A stretch of DNA of 7,135 nucleotides from JAICIG01 sp035532215 (lineage in GTDB: Bacteria > Planctomycetota > Planctomycetia > Pirellulales > JAICIG01): contig DATKRK010000380.1 in the NCBI GenBank assembly GCA_035532215.1, forward strand, positions 1 through 7,135, read 5' to 3'. This document shows positions 1-5,960 of this stretch, one piece after another. The position numbers and the translations under genes are program-made. Below the pieces are notes generated by a model, which was not told where the DNA came from, did not search any database, and saw only the letters and a list, made by a program, of their open reading frames with translations. Each line of letters starts with the position of its first letter. Positions within the stretch are counted from its first letter, which is position 1.

Positions 1-134
1 AGAAGCCTTACGCTCACGGATGCAGAGCTTCATGAGAAAGCTGCTTCACTTGCCCGAACATGTCATCAGTTACTTCCTCCATCCTTCCGTCCGATATGCG
101 TCCGTTACCGAATTGCGATCCACTTTCATGCCGG
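1..134. other. Non-coding left edge
   Basis: No convincing gene is visible. On the minus strand a 22-codon reading frame ends at 14, just beyond the minus-strand copy of the promoter-like motif at 135-173, but it is too short and unrecognisable to call. Any longer minus-strand frame here would have to run through the palindromes at 214-233, so it is not credible. Confidence 0.5.
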
Positions 135-173
135 GGTAATAGTGATACCATTTGCGAGCATGTCAAGGAAAAA
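135..173 (-). promoter_or_regulatory. Promoter-like conserved motif, copy 1
   Basis: On the minus strand this reads TTTTTCCTTGAC, seven variable bases, then CAAATGGTATCA. The same two 12-base blocks with the same 7-base gap occur on the plus strand at 377-412. The block contains TTGACA (164-159), a perfect sigma70 -35 hexamer, but no clear -10 follows at the usual distance; ACTATT at spacing 17 is weak. It points left, away from the Rieske gene. It is either a promoter or a conserved part of a repeat element. Confidence 0.4.
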
Positions 174-213
174 GGGTGAATTGGAAGGACGAGCTTGGCC
201 CCATCCGTGTTTG

Positions 214-361
214 CCACCAGCTTTAGCTGGTGGGGACCGGCAACCATTCTCTCTCTTTGGGAGCCGGCTTTAGCCGGCTTTATCAGCCCTCGGGAAGCCG
301 GCTAAAGCCGGCTGAAAAAGAAGGTTGGTGTTGTTTCGTTACCACCAGCTAAAGCTGGTGG
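214..361. repeat. Symmetric array of four palindromes (REP-like)
   Basis: Four short palindromes lie in mirror order. An outer pair at 214-233 and 342-361 has 9-base arms CCACCAGCT/AGCTGGTGG around TT or AA. An inner pair at 262-279 and 296-313 has AGCCGGCT repeated around TT or AA. The right-hand members are exact reverse complements of the left-hand ones. The spacers between outer and inner units are both 28 bases, so the array is symmetric about position 287.5. This resembles the paired, inverted REP units (REPINs) mobilised by REP-associated tyrosine transposases. No transposase is present here, so the class is inferred. Confidence 0.8.
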
Positions 362-376
362 CATACAAAGCGATAA

Positions 377-412
377 TTTTTCCTTGACTCCAGTTCAAAT
401 GGTATCAGTACC
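377..412 (+). promoter_or_regulatory. Promoter-like conserved motif, copy 2
   Basis: This is the plus-strand copy of the motif at 135-173: TTTTTCCTTGAC, a 7-base variable segment, CAAATGGTATCA. It contains TTGACT (384-389) as a possible -35. It points toward the Rieske gene, whose start lies about 110 bases downstream, and could drive it. The -10 is not clear: spacing 17 gives AGTACC, a poor match. Confidence 0.4.
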
Positions 413-450
413 TCGCATTCGGCCCCCTTAATTCCCGCGGCTGCGGCGAC

Positions 451-456
451 TAGAAT
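451..456 (+). promoter_or_regulatory. Possible -10 element for the Rieske gene
   Basis: TAGAAT matches the sigma70 -10 consensus at five of six positions. The corresponding -35 (TTAATT at 428-433, spacing 17) is poor. Transcription would start near 463, giving a leader of about 60 bases to the preferred start at 523, or an almost leaderless message for the in-frame ATG at 466. Confidence 0.25.
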
Positions 457-522
457 AACGAACTGATGGGGCTCGCTCCCGCCGCGGGCGTTCTCTTCAG
501 CCGCTTCCTCCCCGGAAACACG

Positions 523-843
523 ATGTCCGAGTTCGTCACCGTCGCCAAAGTTGGTTCCATCCCTGAAGATCGCGGCGGAACCTATGTCGTCAACGGCCGC
601 CTGGTGGCGGTGTTTTTTAGCGGCGGGGAGTATTTTGCGATCGACGACCTTTGCCCGCACATGGGCGCCTCGCTCGGCGCCGGCGAGGTCTGCGAGGGCG
701 TGGTGACATGCCCCTGGCACGCCTGGAGATTCAGCGTTTGCGATGGAACGTGGCGCGATAATCCGAAACTGAAGATCGATCGCTTCGAAGTCCGCGTCGT
801 CGATGACGAGATCCAGGTCCGCATGCCGGAGAAGAAGGCGTAA
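523..843 (+). CDS. Small Rieske-type [2Fe-2S] ferredoxin
   Basis: A 106-residue cytoplasmic protein that is essentially one Rieske domain. The two cluster-binding boxes are complete: C44-P-H46 (CPHMGA) and C63-P-W-H66 (CPWHAW), so two Cys and two His can bind a [2Fe-2S] centre. It resembles the ferredoxin components of ring-hydroxylating oxygenases and the small nitrite reductase subunit NirD, which pass electrons to a partner enzyme. No oxygenase, reductase or nitrite reductase gene is adjacent, so the partner is unknown. An in-frame ATG lies 57 bases upstream (466). The start at 523 is preferred because the domain begins right after it (MSEFVTVAKVG) and the upstream residues look like translated leader. 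The ribosome site is weak (GGAAA). The gene ends 10 bases from the stop of the convergent gene. Confidence 0.9.
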   Translation: MSEFVTVAKVGSIPEDRGGTYVVNGRLVAVFFSGGEYFAIDDLCPHMGASLGAGEVCEGVVTCPWHAWRFSVCDGTWRDNPKLKIDRFEVRVVDDEIQVRMPEKKA

Positions 844-853
844 GGCAGCGGAA

Positions 854-1834
854 CTATTTCTTCTCGGAAACCGTCTTGTTGGCGGATTCCACGGCTTTGG
901 AACGCGTGGCGGACTCGGGCGACGCGGCCTGCATGGTCATGCTGTTCTTGATGGTTTGCAGGATCGTCGCGCTGCCGGCCGTTAACTTCGTTTTCATCGT
1001 GCCGTCGAGTTTCAAGTCGACGAGCCGGCTGGTCTTGGAATCAAAATAGATCATGCCGCTCGACTCTTGCTCTTCAATGGTGAATTTCGCCTCGGCATCT
1101 TCGGGGCCGCCGACCTCTACCTTGACTTCGAGGCCGATCTTTTCCAGTTCGCGGCCGTTGCGCGTCTCCGAACCCAGATAGGTGTACGTCGCGGTGTTCG
1201 TTTGCTTGCCGCCCCCTGGGTAGTCGGCCGCCGTTCGAGCCTCCCAGCTTCGCCCTTTTTCGACCGGATCGCGGGGAAACTGCAACAAGCCCGAGCCCAT
1301 CATCTGCTTGACGCCTTCCTTGGAAAACATGCCGGCGAACCGAGTGGATGCAAAGACCCTGAACTGCTCGCGCAACTTTTCCGACAATACGATGTCGTTG
1401 ATCTTGCCAGTGCGATCCATTTTCAGCTTCATCGGCTCTTTGACGAGCGTCTCGAAATACGAGGCCAGAAACGCGCTGGGCCCTTCAGCCTGCACTGGAG
1501 CCGCGGAGTCGTAGCTAACGTCGCCGCCCGGACCGCCGCTGCTCTTGAACCGCAGGCGTTCGATCGCCTGAGTCAGCTCGGCGCCGCCTCGTTCGTCTAC
1601 TGTGTTCACGATCCAACTCAAATCCGTCGTCACCTCGTTTCTCAACGTCGATTGCTGCTTGCCGTTGTCCGTGGTCGCCTCGGTAAGCTGGACGACTCGG
1701 TAATACGATTTCGCCCCGTGGGCGAACTTCCATTGCAGCGTTTTCGGCGCGGCTTGCGCCGCCGCCGCGCCGCCGATCATGCACGCCGCAAACAGCGCCG
1801 CGCTGAGGCGAACTCGTCTCGGTTGTGGACACAT
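854..1834 (-). CDS. Exported DUF6263 family protein
   Basis: A 326-residue protein of unknown function. It starts with a Sec-type signal peptide: basic MCPQPRRVR, then a hydrophobic stretch to about residue 25, with a likely cleavage at AQA-AP after residue 28. The mature part begins LQWKF and alternates beta-rich segments and loops. Landmarks are DLSWIVNTVD (71-80), ELTQAIERLR (86-95), GRSWEAR (194-200), LEKIGLEVKVEV (230-241) and a late MIYFDSKTSRLVDLKLDGTMK stretch (261-281). This pattern fits the DUF6263 proteins that are common in planctomycetes; the assignment is from memory. The tail is lysine- and serine-rich. The frame stays open 54 codons upstream, but the ATG at 1834 is chosen because AAGGA lies 8 bases before it and the signal peptide follows directly. 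It is probably periplasmic or secreted. It converges on the Rieske gene with no visible terminator between them. Confidence 0.8.
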   Translation of the reverse strand: MCPQPRRVRLSAALFAACMIGGAAAAQAAPKTLQWKFAHGAKSYYRVVQLTEATTDNGKQQSTLRNEVTTDLSWIVNTVDERGGAELTQAIERLRFKSSGGPGGDVSYDSAAPVQAEGPSAFLASYFETLVKEPMKLKMDRTGKINDIVLSEKLREQFRVFASTRFAGMFSKEGVKQMMGSGLLQFPRDPVEKGRSWEARTAADYPGGGKQTNTATYTYLGSETRNGRELEKIGLEVKVEVGGPEDAEAKFTIEEQESSGMIYFDSKTSRLVDLKLDGTMKTKLTAGSATILQTIKNSMTMQAASPESATRSKAVESANKTVSEKK

Positions 1835-1842
1835 ACGGACAT

Positions 1843-1847
1843 TCCTT
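1843..1847 (-). promoter_or_regulatory. Ribosome binding site fixing the DUF6263 start
   Basis: AAGGA on the minus strand, 8 bases before the ATG at 1834. It decides for this start over the longer frame open to 1996. Confidence 0.65.
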
Positions 1848-1910
1848 TTTGGGAGCAAGGCCTCGACTCGGTTCCAAAGCCGCCGAACTGATGCTGCACG
1901 CGCCGCTTTC

Positions 1911-1940
1911 ATTGTACGGCCATCGGCCCGGCGGGGTAAA
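1911..1940 (-). promoter_or_regulatory. Candidate sigma70-type promoter of the DUF6263 gene
   Basis: Minus-strand TTTACC (1940-1935), 18-base spacer, TACAAT (1916-1911). The -10 matches five of six and the -35 four of six. The transcript would start near 1904, leaving a leader of about 70 bases before the ATG at 1834. Confidence 0.4.
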
Positions 1941-2330
1941 TCGCGGGGCTCAGTCGGAGGCCGCTGGAAGGCGACGGCTGCTCTATCAGAAATCAATCGT
2001 AGGATATGAATGCGACGCGCGCCAGGGCCAAGCCGCAGTTCGCTTGGGCATTATTGCACCCTACCGCCTGGCGGCGCCGGCCCGCTGAGACTTATTCACA
2101 TCGTTCATTATGCGATGCTGGACAGGGCGCTAGAGTTCGCCGCGCCGTTCGAGCCGCGTGTAGTGTACAAGCGAATAGCGAGTAATCCAAAAGACCCGCC
2201 ACTTCATGCCCTCGCGGAGCGAAGCGGGTTCCATTGGACCCTCAGCCAGGACGCGTCTCAACACGGCTGGACAGACGCCAAGGTCTGCCCAGCAACTCAA
2301 TAGTAGTAAATCGGCCGTTTCGACAGCTCT
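1941..2330. other. Intergenic stretch without a recognisable gene
   Basis: About 390 bases lie between the DUF6263 promoter and the tpx stop. A 97-codon plus-strand frame (2010-2303) has a short AGGA before its ATG, but its product is Arg/Pro-rich, resembles no family I know and has no domain-like pattern. I see no strong terminator. A 12-base palindrome GCTCTTTAGAGC (2326-2337) overlaps the tpx stop codon but is too short, and lacks a T-tract, to count as one. Confidence 0.5.
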
Positions 2331-2852
2331 TTAGAGCAAGCCCTTCAGCGCCGCCAAGGCGGCGTCGTAGTTCGGCTCGTCGACGACTTCCTTGACTTGC
2401 TCGGCGTAGGCGACTTTGCCGCCGGCGTCCAGCACGAACGTGCCGCGGGCCAGAATCTTCAGTTCTTCGATGAGCATGCCCCAGTTTTGGCCGAAGCTGC
2501 GCTCCTGGTAATCGCTGACGCTCTTCAGGCTGGTGATGCCTTCGGCGCCGCAGAAGCGATTCATGGCGAACGGCAGATCGAGGCTGATCGTGACGGCGTT
2601 GATCTTGTCGCCGTAAGCGGCCAGTTGCTGGTTGAAGTTCTTGGTCTGCTTCTGACAGACCGGCGTGTCGAGCGAAGGCACCACGCTGATGATCGTCGGT
2701 TTGCCCTTGAGACTCTCCGGCGTGACCTCGATCATCTGCCCGTCGACGAAACTATGGGCTTTGAACGCCGGGGCCTGCTGGCCGACGGTCACGGCATTGC
2801 CCGCAAGCGTCAACGGCTTGCCCTTGAAAGTGACGGCTCCAGAACGTGACAT
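2331..2852 (-). CDS. tpx: Thiol peroxidase, Tpx-type peroxiredoxin
   Basis: A 173-residue atypical 2-Cys peroxiredoxin, close to the 168 residues of E. coli Tpx. It reduces hydrogen peroxide and organic hydroperoxides using electrons from thioredoxin. The peroxidatic Cys66 lies in PSLDTPVC, with Thr63 three residues before it. The resolving Cys101 lies in the family hallmark LPFAMNRFCGAEG. Arg136 in ILARGTFVLD fits the conserved active-site arginine. The N-terminal VTFKGKPLTLAG and the C-terminal EVVDEPNYDAALAAL are also typical of Tpx rather than of AhpC or BCP. There is no signal peptide, so it should be cytoplasmic. The start is clear: GGAGGA ends 7 bases before the ATG. It is divergent from the STAS gene and appears to be a single-gene transcript. 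Confidence 0.96.
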   Translation of the reverse strand: MSRSGAVTFKGKPLTLAGNAVTVGQQAPAFKAHSFVDGQMIEVTPESLKGKPTIISVVPSLDTPVCQKQTKNFNQQLAAYGDKINAVTISLDLPFAMNRFCGAEGITSLKSVSDYQERSFGQNWGMLIEELKILARGTFVLDAGGKVAYAEQVKEVVDEPNYDAALAALKGLL

Positions 2853-2917
2853 GGCGTATTCCTCCGGTTATGGCTTCGTTGGGCTCGCGAACGCTTGGGC
2901 GTTGAGGGTTGCTAGCT

Positions 2918-2945
2918 AGTATCTCGTTTTCGACCCGGGCATCAA
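2918..2945 (-). promoter_or_regulatory. Candidate tpx promoter
   Basis: Minus-strand TTGATG (2945-2940), 16-base spacer, GATACT (2923-2918), each matching sigma70 consensus at four of six. Transcription would start near 2911, giving a leader of about 58 bases that includes the strong GGAGGA ribosome site. No OxyR- or PerR-like operator was recognised. Confidence 0.35.
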
Positions 2946-2981
2946 GGGGGGCCGAGCACTCCCAAAAATAACGGAAACTCC

Positions 2982-3009
2982 TTGCACGACCGCAGGCAAG
3001 GGTTATGAT
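2982..3009 (+). promoter_or_regulatory. Candidate promoter of the STAS gene
   Basis: TTGCAC (2982-2987), 16-base spacer, TATGAT (3004-3009). The -10 matches five of six and the -35 only three of six. Transcription would start near 3016. The open frame extends back to 3012, upstream of that point, so the promoter supports the later start at 3078. Confidence 0.45.
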
Positions 3010-3062
3010 GAGTGCGCCGCCGGCGGAACAGCGACGGGAAGGTGGAATTTCAATCGCAGGTT

Positions 3063-3069
3063 GAAGGAG
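3063..3069 (+). promoter_or_regulatory. Ribosome binding site fixing the STAS start
   Basis: GAAGGAG lies 8 bases before the GTG at 3078. No such site precedes the earlier GTG at 3012. It supports GTG 3078 as the true start. Confidence 0.65.
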
Positions 3070-3077
3070 CAACGTCC

Positions 3078-3473
3078 GTGATTCAAGCTGTAGCAGGTGT
3101 ACTGCGGGATGTGGAGCGAGGACCGGATTGGCTGCTGGTGAAGTTGGCGAATCCCGCCGAGGGCATTGAAGGTTGGGCGACGCTCGCCGATTTGATTTCC
3201 TCTTTGTCGAATCAGCACTTTACTTATCGACTGGTGCTGGATTGCGATGAAGTCGGTTTGCTCGATAGCGCGTTGATGGGACAACTCCTGCTGCTGGAGC
3301 GCCGGATGCGCGACCAAGGGGGCTTGTTGCGGCTCTGCGGATTGTCGGAAGCCAGCCAGCAGGCTTTGCACCAGTGCCGGCTCGATGGCCGGTTGCCTCA
3401 CTTCGCCACCCGCACGCAAGCGATTCTCGGGCATCGCGTTTATCGCGCGAGCACGCCCGGCAAGCCGCGTTAG
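3078..3473 (+). CDS. STAS-domain protein, anti-anti-sigma-like
   Basis: A 131-residue protein whose bulk (about 17-117) reads as one STAS domain. A first strand DWLLVKLA leads to a helix (GWATLADLISSL), a core strand RLVLDCDEVGLLDSALMG, a helix ending LLERRMRDQG, and the strand LLRLCGLS. STAS proteins such as SpoIIAA and RsbV bind anti-sigma kinases and are switched by phosphorylation of a Ser in a D-S-S/T-G-like turn. Here D63-S64-A65 sits at that place, so Ser64 is a candidate site, but the following Gly is replaced and regulation is uncertain. No kinase, phosphatase or sigma factor gene is adjacent. The start is GTG, chosen on the GAAGGAG site and the promoter position. A start at 3012 would add 22 residues, including an RRRR run, with no family resemblance. 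Confidence 0.75.
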   Translation: MIQAVAGVLRDVERGPDWLLVKLANPAEGIEGWATLADLISSLSNQHFTYRLVLDCDEVGLLDSALMGQLLLLERRMRDQGGLLRLCGLSEASQQALHQCRLDGRLPHFATRTQAILGHRVYRASTPGKPR

Positions 3474-3525
3474 CGTTCCAACGGGCCGAATCAATCGTCA
3501 CCCGTACAAGTCAGGCGCAGGCGAG

Positions 3526-3744
3526 TTAGGCCCAATTCACTTCGAGTTGGTTCTCGATGCCCTCGACGCCTTCTAGATTGCCGATCGCTTCTTGCGCCAT
3601 TTGCTTCTGGTAGTACGAGCGGACCACGCCTCGCAGCACAACTTGGCCCTCGCTGGCTTCGAAGCGCAAGTTGCGATAAGGCACGTGCGGGCTTTGTGCC
3701 AGAACCGAAGAGACCCGCTCGACAAGTTGGGAATCGACCATCAT
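3526..3744 (-). CDS. Small BON-domain protein
   Basis: A protein of about 72 residues that is nearly all BON domain. An amphipathic helix (QLVERVSSVLAQS) is followed by NLRFEASEGQVVLRGVVRSYYQKQMAQEAI, the central GxVxLxG strand and turn of the family, and GVEGIENQLEVNW, the terminal helix-strand with its conserved Gly-Val. In larger proteins BON domains bind membranes or serve as adaptor modules. This one lacks a signal peptide or partner domain and is presumably cytoplasmic; its role is unknown. Two adjacent ATGs (3744 and 3741) are possible starts. A TTG at 3771 would add nine residues (MRHLLESGV) without family support. The ribosome site is poor (AGG), and a -10-like TAGAAT lies so close that the message may be leaderless. 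It is convergent with the STAS gene, 52 bases away. Confidence 0.8.
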   Translation of the reverse strand: MMVDSQLVERVSSVLAQSPHVPYRNLRFEASEGQVVLRGVVRSYYQKQMAQEAIGNLEGVEGIENQLEVNWA

Positions 3745-3752
3745 CACGCCTG

Positions 3753-3758
3753 ATTCTA
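3753..3758 (-). promoter_or_regulatory. Possible -10 of the BON gene (leaderless message)
   Basis: Minus-strand TAGAAT lies 8 bases before the ATG at 3744. If used, transcription would begin at or next to the start codon. No good -35 is seen at 16-17 bases (AACATT or ACATTT), so this is weak. Confidence 0.2.
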
Positions 3759-3998
3759 AAAGGTGCCGCAAGGTAAATGTTGTGGTGTGCGAAGCGCTCG
3801 CGCCGAGGCCATCTGATATCTGATTCGCATCCGGCCGTCCAGCCGTGGCTGCCCAATAATCTATTTCGGCAGGCCGGCAAGCCTGGGTAAAGCAGAAGGC
3901 CTAAGAAGTCCCGACGGCCTGGGGAAAGTCTTCGGGAAGCAACGCTTCTAGCGGCGGTAACGAGTTGCGACTGCGCCCCAGCATCGCCCAAGCCGGAA
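3759..3998. other. Gap between the BON and serA genes
   Basis: No gene is recognised. It holds a tandem 7-base repeat (ATCTGAT twice, 3811-3824) and only weak hairpins, for example GAAGC-AAC-GCTTC at 3936-3948. None is followed by a T-tract, so no confident serA terminator can be named. Confidence 0.45.
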
Positions 3999-5627
3999 TC
4001 AACCGGCGAGCCAAGCTGGAAGTTCGCCGCAGGGGGGCAACTCGACGACCGTGGTGCTGAGGATATCGGGGTGGGCTTGAACTTCGGCCAACGCCTCGGC
4101 CGGCGGGCGGGTGTCGAGATTCAACACGCCCACGGCTGCTCCGCCAGGCTGCGAACCGGCCCGGCCGACCGCCATTTGGGCGATGTTCACTCGATGCTTG
4201 CCGAAGATCGTGCCCACCGTGCCGATAATGCCGGGCACGTCGCGATGGGTGAAGATCATCAAAATGCCGTCCAGAAAAGCGTCCAGACGATATTCGCCCA
4301 ACTGCACCAGCCGGCCCATGCCGTGGCCGAATAGCGTGGCCGCGGTCGTGTAGGTTTTCGATTGCGTGACTAGTTCGGCCTGAATTACCGAACTGAAGGC
4401 GCCGTGGTCGGTCGACGATTGTTCGACGAGTTCAATGCCCCGGTCGCGCAACAGCACCTCGGCGTTGACGAAATTGACTTCGTCCTCCAAAGATCGCTGC
4501 AACAGCCCGGCGGCGACGGTCGCCGTGAGCAGCTTGGTGTCTTTGGCGGCGACTTCTCCGCGGTACGTCAAACGGCAGGCTTTGGCCGGCGTGCGGTCGA
4601 GCTGCGCGAGCAACAAGCCGAGGCGGTACGCCACGTCGAGATAGTCTTTCAGGCCTTCGAGCTTCTTGGGGTCGAGCGAGGCCACATTGACGGCGTGCCG
4701 GATGGCGCCGGTGGTGAGAAAATCGATCAACAGCGCCGCCCCTTCGGCGGCCACCTGTGTCTGGGCTTCTTCGGTGCTGGCGCCCAGGTGCGGCGTGCAA
4801 AGCACGTTGGGCATGCCGAACAGCGGGCTATTCGTACACGGTTCGCTGGCAAATACGTCGAGCGCCACACCGCCCAGCCGCCCGCTTTTGAGCCCTTCCA
4901 CGAGCGCCGCCTCGTCGTAGATGCCGCCGCGGGCGCAATTGATCAGCCGCACGCCGGGCCGCATCATGGCAATCTCGTTGGCGCCGATCAGATTGCGCGT
5001 CTCGGGCGTCAGCGGCGTGTGAACGGTGAGATAATCGACGTGCGGCAGCATTTCATGGACGGTCGGGACGATCTCGACGCCCAGTTCCCGAGCCCGTTCT
5101 TTCGACAGGAAAGGATCGTAGCCCAGCACGCGCATCTCGAAGGCTTTGGCGCGGCTGGCGACGGCCTGTCCGATGCGGCCCAGGCCGACGATGCCGACCG
5201 TCTTGTTGGCCAACTGGGCGCCCATGTATTTGCCGCGGTCCCACCGCCCTTCGATCAGGCTTTGATAGGCCGGCGCGATGTTGCGCGACAAGGCCATCAG
5301 CATGGCGAAGGTGTGTTCGGCCGTGCTCAACGTGTTGCCGGCAGGCGTGTTCATGACCACGATGCCCAGCCGGGTGGCGGCGTTCTTGTCGATGTTGTCG
5401 GTGCCCACTCCCGCTCGCACGATGGCTTTTAGCCGGCGATTGCCAGCCAGCGATTCGGCTGTGATCTTCACCCCGCTGCGCAGGATGGCGCCGTCGAACT
5501 CGGCCAGAGCCGATCGTAGTGCGTCGCCCGACAAGCCGGTGCGCACCTCGTATTCAATGCCGGGGGCGGCCGCCAATAAATCGAGACCCTCGTGGGCCAA
5601 CGTATCCAGAACTAGGACTCGGGGCAT
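3999..5627 (-). CDS. serA: D-3-phosphoglycerate dehydrogenase, long form
   Basis: A 542-residue cytoplasmic enzyme that oxidises 3-phosphoglycerate to 3-phosphohydroxypyruvate with NAD, the first step of serine synthesis. The length fits the long class with a catalytic core, an intervening (ASB) domain and a C-terminal ACT domain. The substrate-binding part is residues 1-100 and about 285-320. The Rossmann domain carries G148-L-G150-R-I-G153, with Asp171 (GYDPF) placed to bind the NAD ribose. The catalytic set is Arg233 (NCARGG), Glu262 (ASEP) and His280 (CTPHLGAST). The ASB domain covers about 320-450. The ACT domain, about 452-530, starts DGILMIFTHRDVPGIIG, and in relatives it binds serine for feedback inhibition. 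The start MPRVLVLDTLA fits the family, but no Shine-Dalgarno precedes it; the bases before the ATG are pyrimidine-rich (TTTCTCCT). The next gene upstream, a TPR lipoprotein on the same strand, is 391 bases away. Nothing suggests damage. Confidence 0.97.
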   Translation of the reverse strand: MPRVLVLDTLAHEGLDLLAAAPGIEYEVRTGLSGDALRSALAEFDGAILRSGVKITAESLAGNRRLKAIVRAGVGTDNIDKNAATRLGIVVMNTPAGNTLSTAEHTFAMLMALSRNIAPAYQSLIEGRWDRGKYMGAQLANKTVGIVGLGRIGQAVASRAKAFEMRVLGYDPFLSKERARELGVEIVPTVHEMLPHVDYLTVHTPLTPETRNLIGANEIAMMRPGVRLINCARGGIYDEAALVEGLKSGRLGGVALDVFASEPCTNSPLFGMPNVLCTPHLGASTEEAQTQVAAEGAALLIDFLTTGAIRHAVNVASLDPKKLEGLKDYLDVAYRLGLLLAQLDRTPAKACRLTYRGEVAAKDTKLLTATVAAGLLQRSLEDEVNFVNAEVLLRDRGIELVEQSSTDHGAFSSVIQAELVTQSKTYTTAATLFGHGMGRLVQLGEYRLDAFLDGILMIFTHRDVPGIIGTVGTIFGKHRVNIAQMAVGRAGSQPGGAAVGVLNLDTRPPAEALAEVQAHPDILSTTVVELPPCGELPAWLAG

Positions 5628-5730
5628 AGGAGAAACAAACGGACTTGGGGGGAGGCAATCGAGGCGGGCGGTTGATTCAGCTTGGCGCTACGCGGCGATC
5701 GGACGAGAGCTCACTCGGCGACGGCCTAAG

Positions 5731-5901
5731 TTCGATGCTTAGCGCCGAGGATTAAACAAATTCCCTATACTGGAGCGGGGTGCCTGGCGGCAGAGCGAAG
5801 CGATGCCCCAGCGAACTGGGGCTTCGCCTAGGCTCAGCCGCCAGGCACCCGTCTTTTGAATTAGGAGGTTATTTAATCCTCGATGCATATCGAGCATCGA
5901 A
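5731..5901. repeat. Nested inverted-repeat element upstream of serA
   Basis: A 171-base element with three nested layers of inverted repeats. The outermost pair is TTCGATGCT (5731-5739) and AGCATCGAA (5893-5901). Next is CGAGGATTAAA (5746-5756) with TTTAATCCTCG (5872-5882), perfect over 11 bases. Inside is a perfect 14-base pair beginning GGGTGCC (5778-5791 and 5837-5850). At the centre is a hairpin GCCCCAG-CGAA-CTGGGGC (5805-5822). Arm spacings differ slightly between the sides, so it is an imperfect mirror. It encodes no protein and resembles a small transposase-less MITE, or a strongly structured RNA leader. Target-site duplications were not identified. Confidence 0.8.
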
Positions 5902-5960
5902 GCCGGAGACCCACAGCGGGCGCGATTTCGAACCGGCTGCCAAATTACCGCCAAGCAGGC

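Noticed and set aside
14..247. 77-codon minus-strand frame at the left end
   Set aside because: It runs through the palindrome at 214-233 and the promoter-like motif, and its product resembles no family.
214..361. CRISPR array
   Set aside because: The units are palindromes in mirror order, of two types, with no direct repeats, no regular spacers of 30-40 bases and no cas genes.
434..488. CCCGCGGC/GCCGCGGG inverted repeat in front of the Rieske gene
   Set aside because: Only 8 bases, 39 bases apart, in GC-rich DNA; likely chance.
1067..1891. 274-codon plus-strand frame
   Set aside because: It is antisense to the DUF6263 gene, which has a signal peptide, ribosome site and promoter. The product is the Arg/Leu-rich kind typical of antisense frames in GC-rich DNA.
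2010..2303. 97-codon plus-strand frame with a small AGGA before its ATG
   Set aside because: No domain-like pattern or known family, low-complexity Arg/Pro-rich start. It could be a gene remnant but nothing supports that.
2326..2337. Palindrome overlapping the tpx stop as a terminator
   Set aside because: Five-base stem with a two-base loop and no following T-tract.
4404..5432. 342-codon plus-strand frame opposite serA
   Set aside because: It is the antisense shadow of a complete serA with all catalytic residues. It is His/Arg/Gln-rich and unrecognisable.
5739..5954. 71-codon minus-strand frame within the nested repeat
   Set aside because: It crosses the whole inverted-repeat element, so its sequence is dictated by the palindrome. 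No family resemblance.
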